This document shows positions 1-11,400 of a DNA stretch of 26,442 nucleotides, piece after piece; within the stretch, counting starts at the first letter, position 1; each line of letters begins with the position of its first letter. The position numbers and the translations under genes are program-made. The stretch is from the NCBI GenBank assembly GCA_001430745.1, contig KQ482057.1:1073564-1100005 (forward strand). Reading direction: 5' to 3'. Source of the stretch: Auxenochlorella pyrenoidosa. Its lineage: Eukaryota; Chlorophyta; Trebouxiophyceae; Chlorellales; Chlorellaceae. A model generated the notes under the pieces. That model was not told the DNA's origin, made no database searches, and saw nothing but the letters and a program-made list of their open reading frames with translations.

Positions 1-1981
1 GTCACGTTGCCGGCTGCGGGGGGGGGGGGGTGGGGGGGCGCAGGCTCTTGTGAAAGGGCGACCGGAATGCTCATCCCCTCCCTTCCCCCCAGTCAACTTG
101 CCCAGCCACGCACTCCCCGCCAGGGGGTGCCTTGGCATAGCAGCCACCCCAACCGCGCCTGCTCCGCATCCGCCCAGCAGCCAGGGCGCGGCCACCTGGC
201 AGCCTGCCCGGCCGGGCCCCCCCCCCTCACCCAGCCGCCTGTCCACCGGCTGCTCCACCTCGTGCAGCAGCTCCCGCAGGCTCTCCGGGTTCTTGGTGGG
301 CAGCCGCTCCAGCAGCTTGAAGTCAATGGTGTCGGCCACGCGCGCCTGGGGTGGGGTGGGGTGGGGTGGGGTGGGGGGGGGGTCGACTGAGCGGGCCAGC
401 AGGCTCCGGGGCACTTGGCTGGCGGCACGCGGACGAGCCAGAGGACGGGGGAGAGGAGCACGGAGCAAGTGTCGGACAGACTGAGTTGGCTACGGCGCGG
501 CGCCCTTGGATCCGCACCCGCCCCAGGCCAGGGCAGGTCCCATCGGGGCATCCCTGACCACCCCAGGCTGCATCGGCACAAGTGCGGCCCCCACGTCCCA
601 ACCCACCCACCCACCTTGTGCATGAACTTGGTCCAGTCGTCGCGCACCGCCTCGGCCCACGCCTCCACCGTGGGGTGCTGCCCCCGCTGGTTCCACTCAA
701 ACCCAAACCGGTCCTGCACGGGGCGCGGGGCAGCAGGTGGTGGGCGGCTGCCGGCGGCACCTTGCGGAGCGGCCCACACACGCGTCCCATGCAGCGCCGC
801 CAGCGCAGCGGCTCGTGAGACCCCGAGCTTGGCGGGGCGCTGCGCGCAGCGTCGGCGCCACCGCAGCCGCCGCCCCTTGCCCCCCCCCGGGCGCACCTGC
901 GTGGCGTGGCTCTCCAGCCGGGGGTCCACCCACCCCGCGGCCGCCCACTTGGCCTTGTCCCCCGATGGCAGCGCGTCGCCCAGCTGCGCGTGCCACCCCT
1001 GGCGCTGCGCCTTCTGCTCCGGCGTGCCGCGCCCGCGGCAGCAGTGTAGCGTGAACACGCACAGCACCACGCACTGGATGGAGCGGAACTGCACCGCGCC
1101 CGTCACCGCGTACTGCAGCGCGGCGTGCAGGGCGCACAGCACCGCGGCCTCGCGCGCCGCCTCGTCGTCCAGCTTCAGCGCCTGCAGGCAGGGCCCAGGT
1201 GGGGCCAGGTCTGATGGGGGCCCGCGAAGCAGTGCAGCTGGGGCGCGCCAGTCCACCGCAGCAAGCGTGCTGCGCAGCGCCTGCCCCGGAAGGCTGCACC
1301 TGCTCCACCGCCAGCGTCATGTGCATCTTGGCCAGCGCGATGCAGAGCGCCGAGTTGGCGCCGGCCAGGTACATCGCCTCCGCCTCCTCCTGCGCCCGCG
1401 CCCGCTTCTTGCCCTTTTTGAACTGCGCGGCCAGGGGCGGGGGGGGCCAGCAGGTGGGCAAGGCTGCGCAAGCACCATGCGAGCGCAGCTGGGGAACTGG
1501 CTGCCTCGGCGGTGCGGGCAGGTAGCAGCGAGCGCGGAAGGGAAGAATTGTGGCAGCAATCAGAGGCGTCCTGAGAGTGCTGCCGCTGCAAGGCTCATCG
1601 TTCGGCGATGCAGCACAGCTTCAGTATACAAATATTGGGCGCCTGTTGGCCGCTGCCAGTGGCGCCGCCGCCGCCACGGCTGCCGGCTGTCCAGGCACGC
1701 TCGGACGATGCTGCATGGCATACAAATGTGCTGTACATAGCTCCAGGCCGCAGCAGCCGCAACTTGCTGCTACAGCAGCGCTCCCTTTAACATGCGCGGG
1801 GTGAGCGGCGCCAGGAAGGGCGCTCAGATTGCCGAAAGCTAATCGAAAGTACTGCAGAATATCGCACCTGCGCATAGAGCTCCTGCGCTCGCTTAAAGTC
1901 GGCTGGCACCACCAAGTTGCCGCCGGCGCCGCCTCCCAGCGCCCGTGCCAGGAGCTGGCGGTTGCCCTTTTTGGGAGCCAT
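1..1981 (-). CDS. Gene C: N-terminal part of a UBP-related (DUF627/USP-type) protein, 3' end outside the window
   Basis: Five complete exons and the start of a sixth can be read on the minus strand: 1868-1981, 1300-1422, 897-1181, 615-713, 231-345 and 1-13. Frames join without a stop to give about 249 residues, beginning MAPKKGNRQLLARALGGG. Exon 6 starts after a C-rich tract ending in CAG (plus 14-15) and is in phase. I recognise it by comparison with gene A: KRAQELYAQFKKGKKRA matches ARAAYQQYVKGKRQA, and LDDEAAREAAVLCALHAAL matches KDGDPGAREAAVLRQVHKAL. Exon 3 of C corresponds to exons 2 plus 3 of A, and exons 4 and 5 match A exons 4 and 5 in order and end phase. The helical, TPR-like N-terminus resembles the plant DUF627 region that precedes a USP domain, so a catalytic end is expected beyond position 1. 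The start ATG at 1981 is inferred from alignment; the frame is open further upstream, so an earlier Met is possible. Confidence 0.72.
16..38 (+). repeat. G-run (poly-C on the gene strand) before gene C exon 6
   Basis: G13-T-G7 on the plus strand. On the minus strand it forms the pyrimidine tract ending in GCAG, which is the acceptor I used for the partial sixth exon of gene C. Confidence 0.65.
348..382 (+). repeat. G-rich GGGGT repeat (potential G-quadruplex), polypyrimidine tract of gene C intron
   Basis: Five GGGGT-type units followed by a G10 run on the plus strand. On the gene strand this is the C-rich tract immediately before the acceptor of gene C exon 5. The four or more G-runs meet the usual G-quadruplex pattern. 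Confidence 0.75.
1423..1867 (-). other. Gene C intron 1
   Basis: 445 nt between exons 1 and 2, donor GTGCGA, acceptor GCGCAG. I see no gene, RNA or repeat in it. Confidence 0.65.
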
Positions 1982-2442
1982 CCTCCGAGCGTCCCTGCCC
2001 GCCGCTGCTTCACGCCGCCATGAATTCGCAAACTTCCTGTCCAGCGCCCCCGCCTCGGCGCCTCCAAAGGCAGCCAAAAAGTGATCGAAGCTGAGGTTGG
2101 AATTAATGCAGCAAGGCCCTGCACGCCTGCCTTGCACACTGCCACCGCCGCCAGCGGGGCATCCATGTTGCAACAGCCAAGGTAGAAGCCTGGCTAGGCT
2201 TGCCTTGCACTGCATGATTAGAAGTGATGCAAGTGGGCTGCCCTGGTCTTTCCATTGAAAGGTGCCAAAGCCCCTACATTGTGGTTGCAATGAACGCCAG
2301 TACCAGCACGAAGCAGCTCGTCCCTGCACCCCATCTTCCCAGCAGTTGTTGTTCTTGTTAAGAAATCAACTAGAAAGCGATGAACAGCGTGAAGACAGTC
2401 CAAGCATGGCAGGTATCAGCACAACAAACAAATGAGACACCC
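1982..2442 (-). other. Intergenic region between gene A (3') and gene C (5')
   Basis: 461 bp with no supported gene. It must hold the 3' UTR and polyadenylation signal of gene A and the promoter and 5' UTR of gene C. It is less GC-rich than the genes. I see no clear TATA box or TGTAA-type poly(A) signal that I would defend. The gene C reading frame stays open well upstream of its proposed ATG. Confidence 0.6.
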
Positions 2443-5400
2443 TCAAGCTGTCTCATAGAAGAGCACGCTGGGCTGGATGCGCCCCGCCTCGCACTTGCGG
2501 CGCACCGCGTCCCAGCCGCCCACGCGCGCCACGCGGGTGTCGTCAAACATTAGCCACTCGCCCGCCTTGGGCACCAGCACCAGCGCCTGGTAGTGCTGCC
2601 CGTAGTAGCACACCATGCTGCGCAGGCGGTATCGGTGCGCGCCCACCTCTGCGCCCTGGTACACCTCGCCCAGGTCGACCTGGGGTGTGGGGGGGGGGGC
2701 GTTGACCAACGCCTCAGGAAGCAAGCAAATGGCTGAGTCAGAATGGAGGCACCTCAACGATCCACCTACACACACCCACACCACCCAACCCACCAGCCCC
2801 CTCACCTCCTCGTCGATTGCTGCCAGCGTGGCTGCAATGTCGGCCGGCTGCTCGCTGTGCGACTCCCACGCCAGCTGCAGCGTGAACACGCGTGGCGCGC
2901 GCTCCAAGAAATGGTTGACAGGGCAGGGCTTGCCGCAGCCGCCCACGTCCGTGTCGCAGCTCTTGTGGTGCTGCGCCTCTGCCTCCCGCAGCAGCTGGCC
3001 GGTGGAGAGGCTGCCGCCGTAGGCATCGCTCAGCATGTGCAGCACGGTGGCCTGCAGAGAACGGCCCCAGTCATTCACACACATTTGAACAGTGTGAATT
3101 GCTCAAGGACAGCAGACTATGCAGCCTGAACCACGGTTAAACAAGCTGAGATGCTCGGTGCGATGAAGTTCCCACCTCGAGCATTTCTCTCTTACTCCTG
3201 CCCACGCCCCACCGCCCCCCCCCCACCCTGCCTGAGTGTTGTAAAAGTACTGCGTGTACGAGGCCTGGTGGGTGGCCTTGCCGCAGCTCGGGCAGTGCAC
3301 CTCCTCGCGCACAGACAGGCCAAAGGTGGGCTCAATGCCGGCAGGCCGGTCCAGGCCAGCCGCCGCCTCCATCACCTGCCCAGCGGAACCGAGGATATGA
3401 GGTAATCAGCCGCCCATCTGCTGAGGCATGCCCCCGAGCCCACTCGTAGGTTGTGGATGCGCTCATCGCAAGAGGTCTGCAGCCCCGCTCTTCCTGACCT
3501 CCCAACGCTGTCTGCTCACCCGCTCGTAGATGGCTAGCAGCACTTCGGCGGCGTCGTTCATCTCGCCTGGATATTGGGGGCAGCCACAAGTGGGAGGCAT
3601 GTTGGCATGCGCGCAGACAGGCTGTGTTGTGTACAAGCAGGATTTAAAGATGCGGTGAACTGAACGGTCCGCGCCACCCGCCCCAGTGCAACCCCACTCA
3701 CCCACGCGGAACTGCTGGCCCGGCAGCGCCGCCAGTGCCTTACGCAGCGGCGTGGGGTCCACTGGCGGCAGCCCTGGAGGGCTGGGCCCTGCCTCTCCAT
3801 CACTGCTGCTGCCACGCAGCTGCTGCTCCTGCTGCTGGAACTGCTGGAACAGGTCATGCAGGCAGCTGACCACGGGGTCGCTGCCGCAAAAGGCGGGGTC
3901 CCAGCCGGCCACCTGGGGAGACGGCAAAGGGGCATCATGAAAGGTGGTCAGGTGTGCTGTCCTCCCGCAACCGCCTGGCGGGCTTCCTGTCCTTGATGCC
4001 TGCGCCCGCCTGGTTGACTCGCCATGAATCACTCGATACCAAGTCTCATGCCCTTTTCTCCCACCTGCCGCCGGAAGTCGGCGCAGCGCCACAGACACTG
4101 CACGATGACGTTGAGGAAGCAGTTGTACTCGCCCGCCTCGTTGCGCAGGCCGGCCAGGCCCAGCCCATTCTCCGCTGGTGCCGCCCCCGCTGCGTGCATC
4201 TCAGGTGCAGCGGGGCCGCGGCCCCTCGGCTGCCGGAACGCCTCTCCTGCAGCTGATGCCTCAGTGAGGCTGGCCTGGATGGCGGCTTCAAAGTCAGCAT
4301 CTTCCTGGCTCTGCCCGGGGGCTGGCCAGGCAGTTCCTGCTGCTGCTGCGGTGGGCAAGGTGGCAGCAGGCTTGTTTTCCAAGTTGCCACCAACACGCTG
4401 CGCCCAGACGTTGCGTTGAGCCAGCTGGGCTGGGCCTGACGCCGCTGCAGTGACCGTCGGGGCTCGTGGTGAGGCAGCTGCCGCAGACGCGCCCGATTCT
4501 GCCAGCGCCGCCGCTGCCGCCCCCTGCTCCTCGCTGTCCACGCCCATCAGGCCCAGCAGGGACGCCAGCTCGCCATCCTCGCCAGCAAGCTCAGCATGGC
4601 CTGGTGCTGGTGCTGGTGCTGCTGCAACTGGTGCCGGGGTGGGCGGCGCCGAAGGATCCAGGCCAGGAGCCGCCCTGCGCTGCTGCCACGCCTTCTTAGT
4701 GCCCGGCTGCCGGTTTGAATCAGGAGAGGAGGAGCGCCGCTCGCCGAGTGCAGTCACAGCTGCGGGGCCCTGCCGCCATGCATTGCCACCCGCAGGAGCA
4801 AGCTGGGCTGCTGCGGCGCTGGCTCCAAGTGCAGTCGGCGCATTACTCTGCAGCTGGCGGGCCGGCTGGGCTAGGCCACCCTGCCGAACCCCTGGCCAAT
4901 CCCCGGCTGGCTGTGGCGTGCTGCCATGCAGCGTGGGAATGCTGCTGCCCGTGCTGCTGCTGCTGGCCTTGCCCCCACGGCGATGCCTCGCGCCCGCTTC
5001 CTGCCAGCCATCCCCCTCCTCCGCCTGCTGCGCGGGCGGCTGGGCGGCTGAAGGGCCCTGCTGCTCAGCTTGCTGGCCCTGCCCCTGCAGCTTGTCATGG
5101 GACTGCGCCACGACAGGTGCACCGACCTGCTTCCCCTGACGTGCTGGCACTGTCGCTGAGGCTGCAAATGCTGCATCTGGCAGATCAGGAGCTGCTGTTG
5201 CTGCTGTCCCTGCTGCATCTGTGCTTGCGGGCCTTGATGATGGCCCTGCCTGCTTACGCTCATCTCGCGGCACTGCAGCTGCTGCGTGCTGCTGCGGCGG
5301 CGCAGCAGGCGAATGAGTCTCTGCAGGGCCCTCGTCTTGCATTCCGCGGCCTGCTGACAGAGGCTCCTGCAAGCCTGCCTGCTGCCCAAGCAAAGCTTGC

Positions 5401-8400
5401 TCACGGTCCTCCATTGCTGGCTTCTCAACCTGCTGCTGCTGCTTCGTCTCCTGTTGCAGCTGCTGCTCTGTCTTTTCCTCCTGCTCCTGCTGCCGCTGCT
5501 GTTGCTGCTGTTTCTGCTTCTGCTGCTGCGCTTGCTTTCTCTCCTGCCGCCGCTGCTGCTCCTGGTCCCGCTGCTCTCGTTGCTGCTGCTCTTGCTGCTC
5601 CTGCTCTCGCTGCTGCTGCTCCCGCAATTGTTGCTGCTGCTGCCGCTGCATCTGGCGCTCCTGCTCCTCCTGCTCCTCCTGCATCTGCTGCAGCAGTCGC
5701 TGAAGCCCAGCCTCTTGCTCCTGCTGTTTGCTGTCCTGCCGCTGCCCGCCAACCTGGGGGGCCGCCTGCTGCTGCGGCTCTGCCTGCTCTGCTGCGGCTG
5801 CTGGCGCCTCCTTCTTCGCCGCCTTCTTTGCCTTCTTCTTGGCCCGCGTTGCCTCCTGCTTAGCCTACGGGGTAGCAGTGGCACATGGACGGTGCTGAGC
5901 ATGCAGAAGGAGGGAAGATGAGGGCAAGAGACATTGCCATGGGAGTTACTGGTCATCCATGTAGCACCGTTCACTTCAAAAGTACGCAGAAACTGTCCCC
6001 GGACGGCGACGTTCTACCCACCTGCGCCGCAGCATCGCCCCCGCCCCCCTCCTCCTCCTCCTGCAGCAGCGCCTGCAGGGCCGCCTGGCGTCGCGCCTCC
6101 TCCTCCGCTGCCTGCCGCGCCGCCAGCTGCGCCTCCCACTTGGGGGCCAGCAGGTGGCGGGTGAGGGCGCGGAAAGCCGGCTCCAGGCTGGGCCGCAGGC
6201 TGTGGGCGTACACCAGCTGCCTGCAAACGTGGCAGAGGGGGGAGGGGGTGCGTGGTGGTGCCTGACCAAGGGTGGAGCGGGGCTTTCCAGCAGCGGAACC
6301 TCCAACAGCCCCAGCAAGGGCCTGACGATGCGGCGGCCCACCCGTGCAGTGGTCCAATGGCAGTCCCAACCACACCACTGGCGGCTGGCCAAGCCTCACC
6401 CAATGCGTGCCTCTGCCTGCTCCGCTGCCGCATCTGCCACACCCAGGACCAGCGGCCTGCAGTCCGACACCAGGCCCCTTTGCTCAGACACAATTGCCTT
6501 CAGCTGGCTCAGAGCTTCCAGGATGTCGGAGTAATGCATCAAGCTCCTGCAGCAGTGCAGGGCGCGAAATTGGGAAGCGCAGGGGATTACGCACAGCAGA
6601 TGCGGCGGCACAGAGCATGTGGCCGGGCTTGGCGGAACTGCGTGGTGGCGGTGAACACTTCCTCCCCCGGACACGGCGTTCTGTGGGCCCGTGACGGCAC
6701 TCACGCGTCATCTGCAAGGCTTCGGGACCCCTTGATGATGGCAGCTCTGATCCGAGACAAGTGGCCGCGATCCTCTCCTGCGACAGAGGCAGCGGGCAGG
6801 CGTACACGTGGCGCCTGGATTGCATGCATGTTCACACACTGGCGTGGTTTGCGACCAGTCGATGCGCATGTGCACGCGCAAGCGAACCAAGGGCCTTGTG
6901 CGTTGTAGGCACAACGCTGCCCGTGCCCCACCATGCCCCCTGCGCACCTTGCAGGCCCTGCACTATGGCATCGGCCCTGCGCTCCAGCACCTTCACCTTG
7001 CCCTCCACCATTCGCCGTTCTGCTTCCACCTGCGCCAGCATGAAGCTCAAAGCCAAGGCAGGGATGTGTCCACCCATGCGGTGCAGAGGTTGCTCGCCTG
7101 CTGCTGCAGCACGCATAGGCCCATGCAGCAGCAACAAGCTGTGGCACGAACATCGAGCTGTGCGTGCCCGCGAGCCAGGCCACAACTGCAATGGCGACAA
7201 CAGAGCGACCCGCTGGAACACAGGGGCGGTGGTGCGGCGAGAAACCAGCATTCCAAGAGAACAGCAGTGGAAGGGAAGCAGGGTTGGGTGAGCCTGGCAA
7301 TGGGGTCCAGTGCAGCCGGCAGGTGCGCACCTTACTCAACAGCGCCTGGTGGCTGCTGCAGTCCGAGCCGGCCGTCCCCGCCAGGAACTCCAGCTGCCGC
7401 TTGATGCCCTCCTCCTGTCGCCGCAGCAGCCGCGCCTTGAAGCGCTCCAGCGCCGCGAACAGCGAACACTGCAGACCAGCAGTGGCAGGTGAAAGGCGCC
7501 ACTGCGAGGGTTCGTGGCAGGCTGCCCAAACTGTGGCCAAACCGTGGCCCTCCCTGGCTTCCAAACAACAATGAAGGCAGCGTAAGCTCGCATGCCCAGC
7601 TGGCCAAGTAACTCAGTGATGCAGCGGCAGCGCCAGGCACCTGCACAGTGGCGATGTTGCAGGCTGCGCTGGCCAGGCGGTCCATGGCGTAAGGCAGCTT
7701 CTTTGCCAGCGCATCCACCGCGCCCGCCGCATCCTGGCGGGCCGCGGCCTCCCCGGGTCGGCCAGCACGGTCACGGGCCTGCGCGCACGTGGTGGGCGGG
7801 ATGGGAAGGGAACAAACCGCTTAGCGCTTTGCTCGATGTGCATGCCTGCGCTTCAACCCCCTCCACCTCCCCCTGTTGCGGCCCCACAGCTCCCTACCAC
7901 CCAGCCATGCCCCCAGCTGGCGGGCCACCTGGCCTGTCCAGCTGTGCAGGCCCCAAGCACTGCGCTGAGCTTCCCTCCATCCGCCTGCCGTCCCCACCCA
8001 CCATGCGCAGCTTGGCCTCTGCATCATCCACCAGCGAGCGCAGCGCCCTGGTGGCCTCCTCCGCCATGCCAGCCAGGGAGCCCAGGCCGGCCAGCACTCG
8101 GTGGATGTGGGCCAGCCGCTGCAGGTGCAGCACCGCCTCCTGCATGTCCTGGGCCTCCTGCACGCACGCCACCAGAAATGGCCAGCACGCAGCAGAAACT
8201 CTGGGTTGCAGGCAGCACGTCTAATCGGGGAGGCCCCACCCCATACCACAAACGCTGCTGGCAATGGCTGCCGCCGCAGGCGGCCGACGACGCGCCTCAC
8301 CTGCATGTCCTTGGCAAGCACTGCACTGGGCTTCTTGCGAGCCACCGCCGCCTCCAGCATGGGCAGGCCCAGGCCGTACTTGCACAGGGAGCGGGCCGCC

Positions 8401-11400
8401 TCCTCGGTGCCATCTGCTGCCCCGGCGGCGGCTGCGCCAGCGAGGTGCAGGCGCTCGGCGGGCAGCGGCAGGGGCCCGAGCTCCGCCCCGGGGTTCCTGG
8501 CGGCGGCCTGCAGGGCGCGGTGCACCGGCCCGAGACGGAGTTGAGACCTGGAATCGTAGACCTTGTTCAAGCCTGCTCTTGCTTCTGCCATGTCCACCAC
8601 CGTGGCTTGCCATGCCCAACCTGCTGCAATGCAGCTGACGCGCCCCATCTCAGGTGTGCGTACCTCGAGCACACGTGTCTCCACCTCCACAGTGGCCAGC
8701 CCAGCCGGGGTCAGGCGGATGCCCCCTGCCTGGGTGACTTCAGCGGGCGCAGGCATCAGGCTGTCCTGCAGCAGGCGGCGAGTCACCCGGGCGTGCATGG
8801 AGGAGCAGATGAGAAAGTAAGGTGCCAAAGTGCACGTCATCTCCAGTGCCAAGGGGCAGGCTCTTGTGCAGGGCTGTGCACGGAGCGCGACCCACGAGCG
8901 CGCTGCAGCCTCCCGCACGCATGCCCTGCCCTCCCCAGGCTTGCCTGCGCCTCTGGCACGGCATCCAGGCCGGACGGCAGGTACACGCGGGATGCGTGCA
9001 GGGCCAGGAAGGCGCGCAGCTGCAGCAGCCGCACGAGGGGCAGCCGGCCGAGGCGGGCCAGCGCAGCAGGGCCGCCCTCCTCCTCGCCACCGCCGGGCCT
9101 GCCAGGCAGCGCCTTGCGAACAAATTCGCGCACCGCGGCCAGAGTGGTTGCCGCCATGCGCCCGTCCTTGCGCAGCATGCGCAGGGCTGCCAGCACTGAG
9201 CGGCAGGCGCCCTCGCGGACCTGCGCAGGGCGGGGCGGGGGGGAGCTCGGTGACGACGGCCAGCCCCGCTGCATCCCGCTCGCACGTGGAGCTGCAAGGA
9301 GGCGATCCCAGGGGTGCGTGACCACGGTAAGCCACCCTGCCCCAAACGCCGCCACATCCACCACAGGTGGGCTGCGGGCATGCTGCACCGCGACGCACCT
9401 CTGCCAGGTAGGGCCGGGCCGCATGCGCGGCGCCCAGCCCCGCCGCCAGCGCTGCCTGCACAATGTCGTGCACGCCGCGCCAGGCCCGCTGCTGCAGGAT
9501 GGACGCGCCGGCGTCCACCGGCGGCAGGTCTGACACAGACTGCAGCGCCGTGAGCTCCGCCGGGCGGTCCTCGGGGTCCTGCAGGCCGGGCCGGGCGAGG
9601 GGCTGCTGACAGGGCGCTGCTGACAGGGGCGCATGGCTCAGCACAAAAGGATGCACGTAATTCGGGGCAGCTCACCCGAGGCGCTGGCCTCATGCGCCGG
9701 CAGCAGAACTCACGCACGAGCCTGCAAGCTTCGTCCACCCCTGCGCCAGCCACCGCCCAGCGCCTCACCTCCACAAAGATCTCCACCAGCTGCTCAGCCT
9801 GCGTGGGCTGCCCCCCGGCTCCAAACGCTGCCAGCCGCCGCAGGCCTGCCGCCACACGGTCGAGGGCGGCGGGGTCGGGCTGCCCCGCAGCCCCCGCTGC
9901 GGCGGCAAGCTGGGCCCGCTGCTCCAGCAGGTCCAGCAGCTGCAGCCCCACCAGGAAGTTGCGCTGCTGGAAGGCAGGCAGGTCCCTGCCCTCCTGCCCA
10001 GCGCCAGCAGCTTGTATGTGCTGGGCAAAGCGGCCGCCGTCGGCGCGGGCGAGGCAGTCTGCAGGGGAGAGGGAGCAGCACAGACCCGCCATGAGCACGT
10101 AGCGTAGGAAAGTGGGAGCAGCAGCAACGCTGCAGACACATTGGAAACAGCAGTCATAAGGGCAGGCACGGGGGCGACCGCGCAACGAGAGTGCTAAGAC
10201 CCCTGCACCACAGGCCCAGGGTCCTGCGCGCACCCAGGATGTGGGTGGCTCGCAGCGCGTTGCCAAAGGCACTGTCGAGGGCGATACGGGGGTCCTGCGG
10301 CTGCCACTCCGGCTCCTCCGCCTGCCGCAAGAAGGGCAAGGAAGCAGAGCATTGTGATGGCAGCTTGCTTGCGCGGCCATGCAGGGCCTGCACACCACGT
10401 GCAGCAGCAGCTGTATGCTATGCGGCACCCACTTCCAGACATTTCAGCAATGCTGTTGGCTCTGTCCCAGCACCAGCATGCTGCCCAGGGCAGAAACCAA
10501 CCAAAGGCAGCTTACAGTGGGCGCCTGGGGAGGGGACGGGGGGGCGGTGCTGCTGCTTGCGTGGCTTGGCGAATGCTGTTCGGCTGCCAGCTCATCGGCA
10601 TCAATGAAGTCCAGCTCTGCCAAGCTGATACCCTTCAGCTGCGCAGCTTCTCCAGGAGGGTGCAGCACGCTGCCCACAGCGACCGACGCTTCCCTGTCTC
10701 CAGCACCAGCGCCCCCCTGCGCCTCCTCCTGCCCCAGCAGAGCCTCAAGGTCCCCGGGGCACTCTGGCAGCACGGAGTCCGGGCTGGGCAGGTCCAGGCT
10801 GTGCGACTGCTCAAATAAGTCCTGCGGAAGACCATGGGCAGGAGGGGCGCACCAGTGTTTGGCAAGGCAGGGCACCAGCAGGCCGCAAGGTTGTGTGTGT
10901 CTGCTCATCTCCCGCGAAAACAACCACAGACTGCAGACGAAACAGAGCCCACAGCTGCTCTGCCACCCAACCTGACGGGGGATGGACAGCGCATACGCAG
11001 CGACGCCGCCCAGCCGAGGGTCCATCTCATGCATCTCACGGATGGCGGCCTCCTGCACGAGGAGGGACGTCGCCATGGCAGAGCGTCGCAGGTAAGGAGC
11101 TGCGATGGCAACAAGCACGCGGCAGCCGTGCAGAGAAGGCGTGCAGGGGCAGGGCAGAAGCCAATCGAGCAGGGGGCATCTAGGGAATGAGGGGCAGGCA
11201 GAGCAGGCAGGACACCCGGCACGGCGGCAACACTCGCCTGGCTCGCAAGTGGCTGTGAGGGCGATGCCGCATGCGCGCCGCCCTCCAGCAGCTCTCGCAG
11301 CCGCGCCACCAGGCAAGCAGCCTGCTCCGCCGCGGCACCGCTGCCAGCTGCTTGCTGCAGCTTCCTGGAAGTCGCAGCATCCAGCAGGGCTGCCAGCTGC

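Larger units (their letters stand above)
2443..3375 (-). other. Gene A exons 26-28: zinc-binding fingers and His/Asp box of the USP domain
   Basis: Exon 26 has EEVHCPSCGKATHQASYTQY with one CxxC pair. Exon 27 has KSCDTDVGGCGKPCPVNHFL, supplying the second Cys group of a USP 'fingers' subdomain, then RVFTLQLAWES, a conserved USP beta-strand. Exon 28 has LRSMVCYYGQHYQALVL with the catalytic His and WLMFDDTRVARVGGWDAV with the catalytic Asp. It ends FYETA and TGA at 2443-2445. The wording CYYGQHY and QPSVLFYE is very close to what I know of plant UBP-related proteins. Two in-family Zn sites and a complete Cys-His-Asp set argue against simple decay. Confidence 0.86.

Noticed and set aside
1982..2442. 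Small gene or RNA in the spacer between genes A and C
   Set aside because: No coding-like frame with splice sites, and no tRNA or snoRNA features that I could defend.
2443..3084. A single uninterrupted last exon of gene A covering 2443-3051
   Set aside because: Possible as intron retention, but 2680-2805 has good splice sites and encodes residues unlike the family; kept as a finding.
5397..5921. Plus-strand frame of almost pure leucine
   Set aside because: It is the antisense reading of the CAG-rich coiled-coil exon of gene A.
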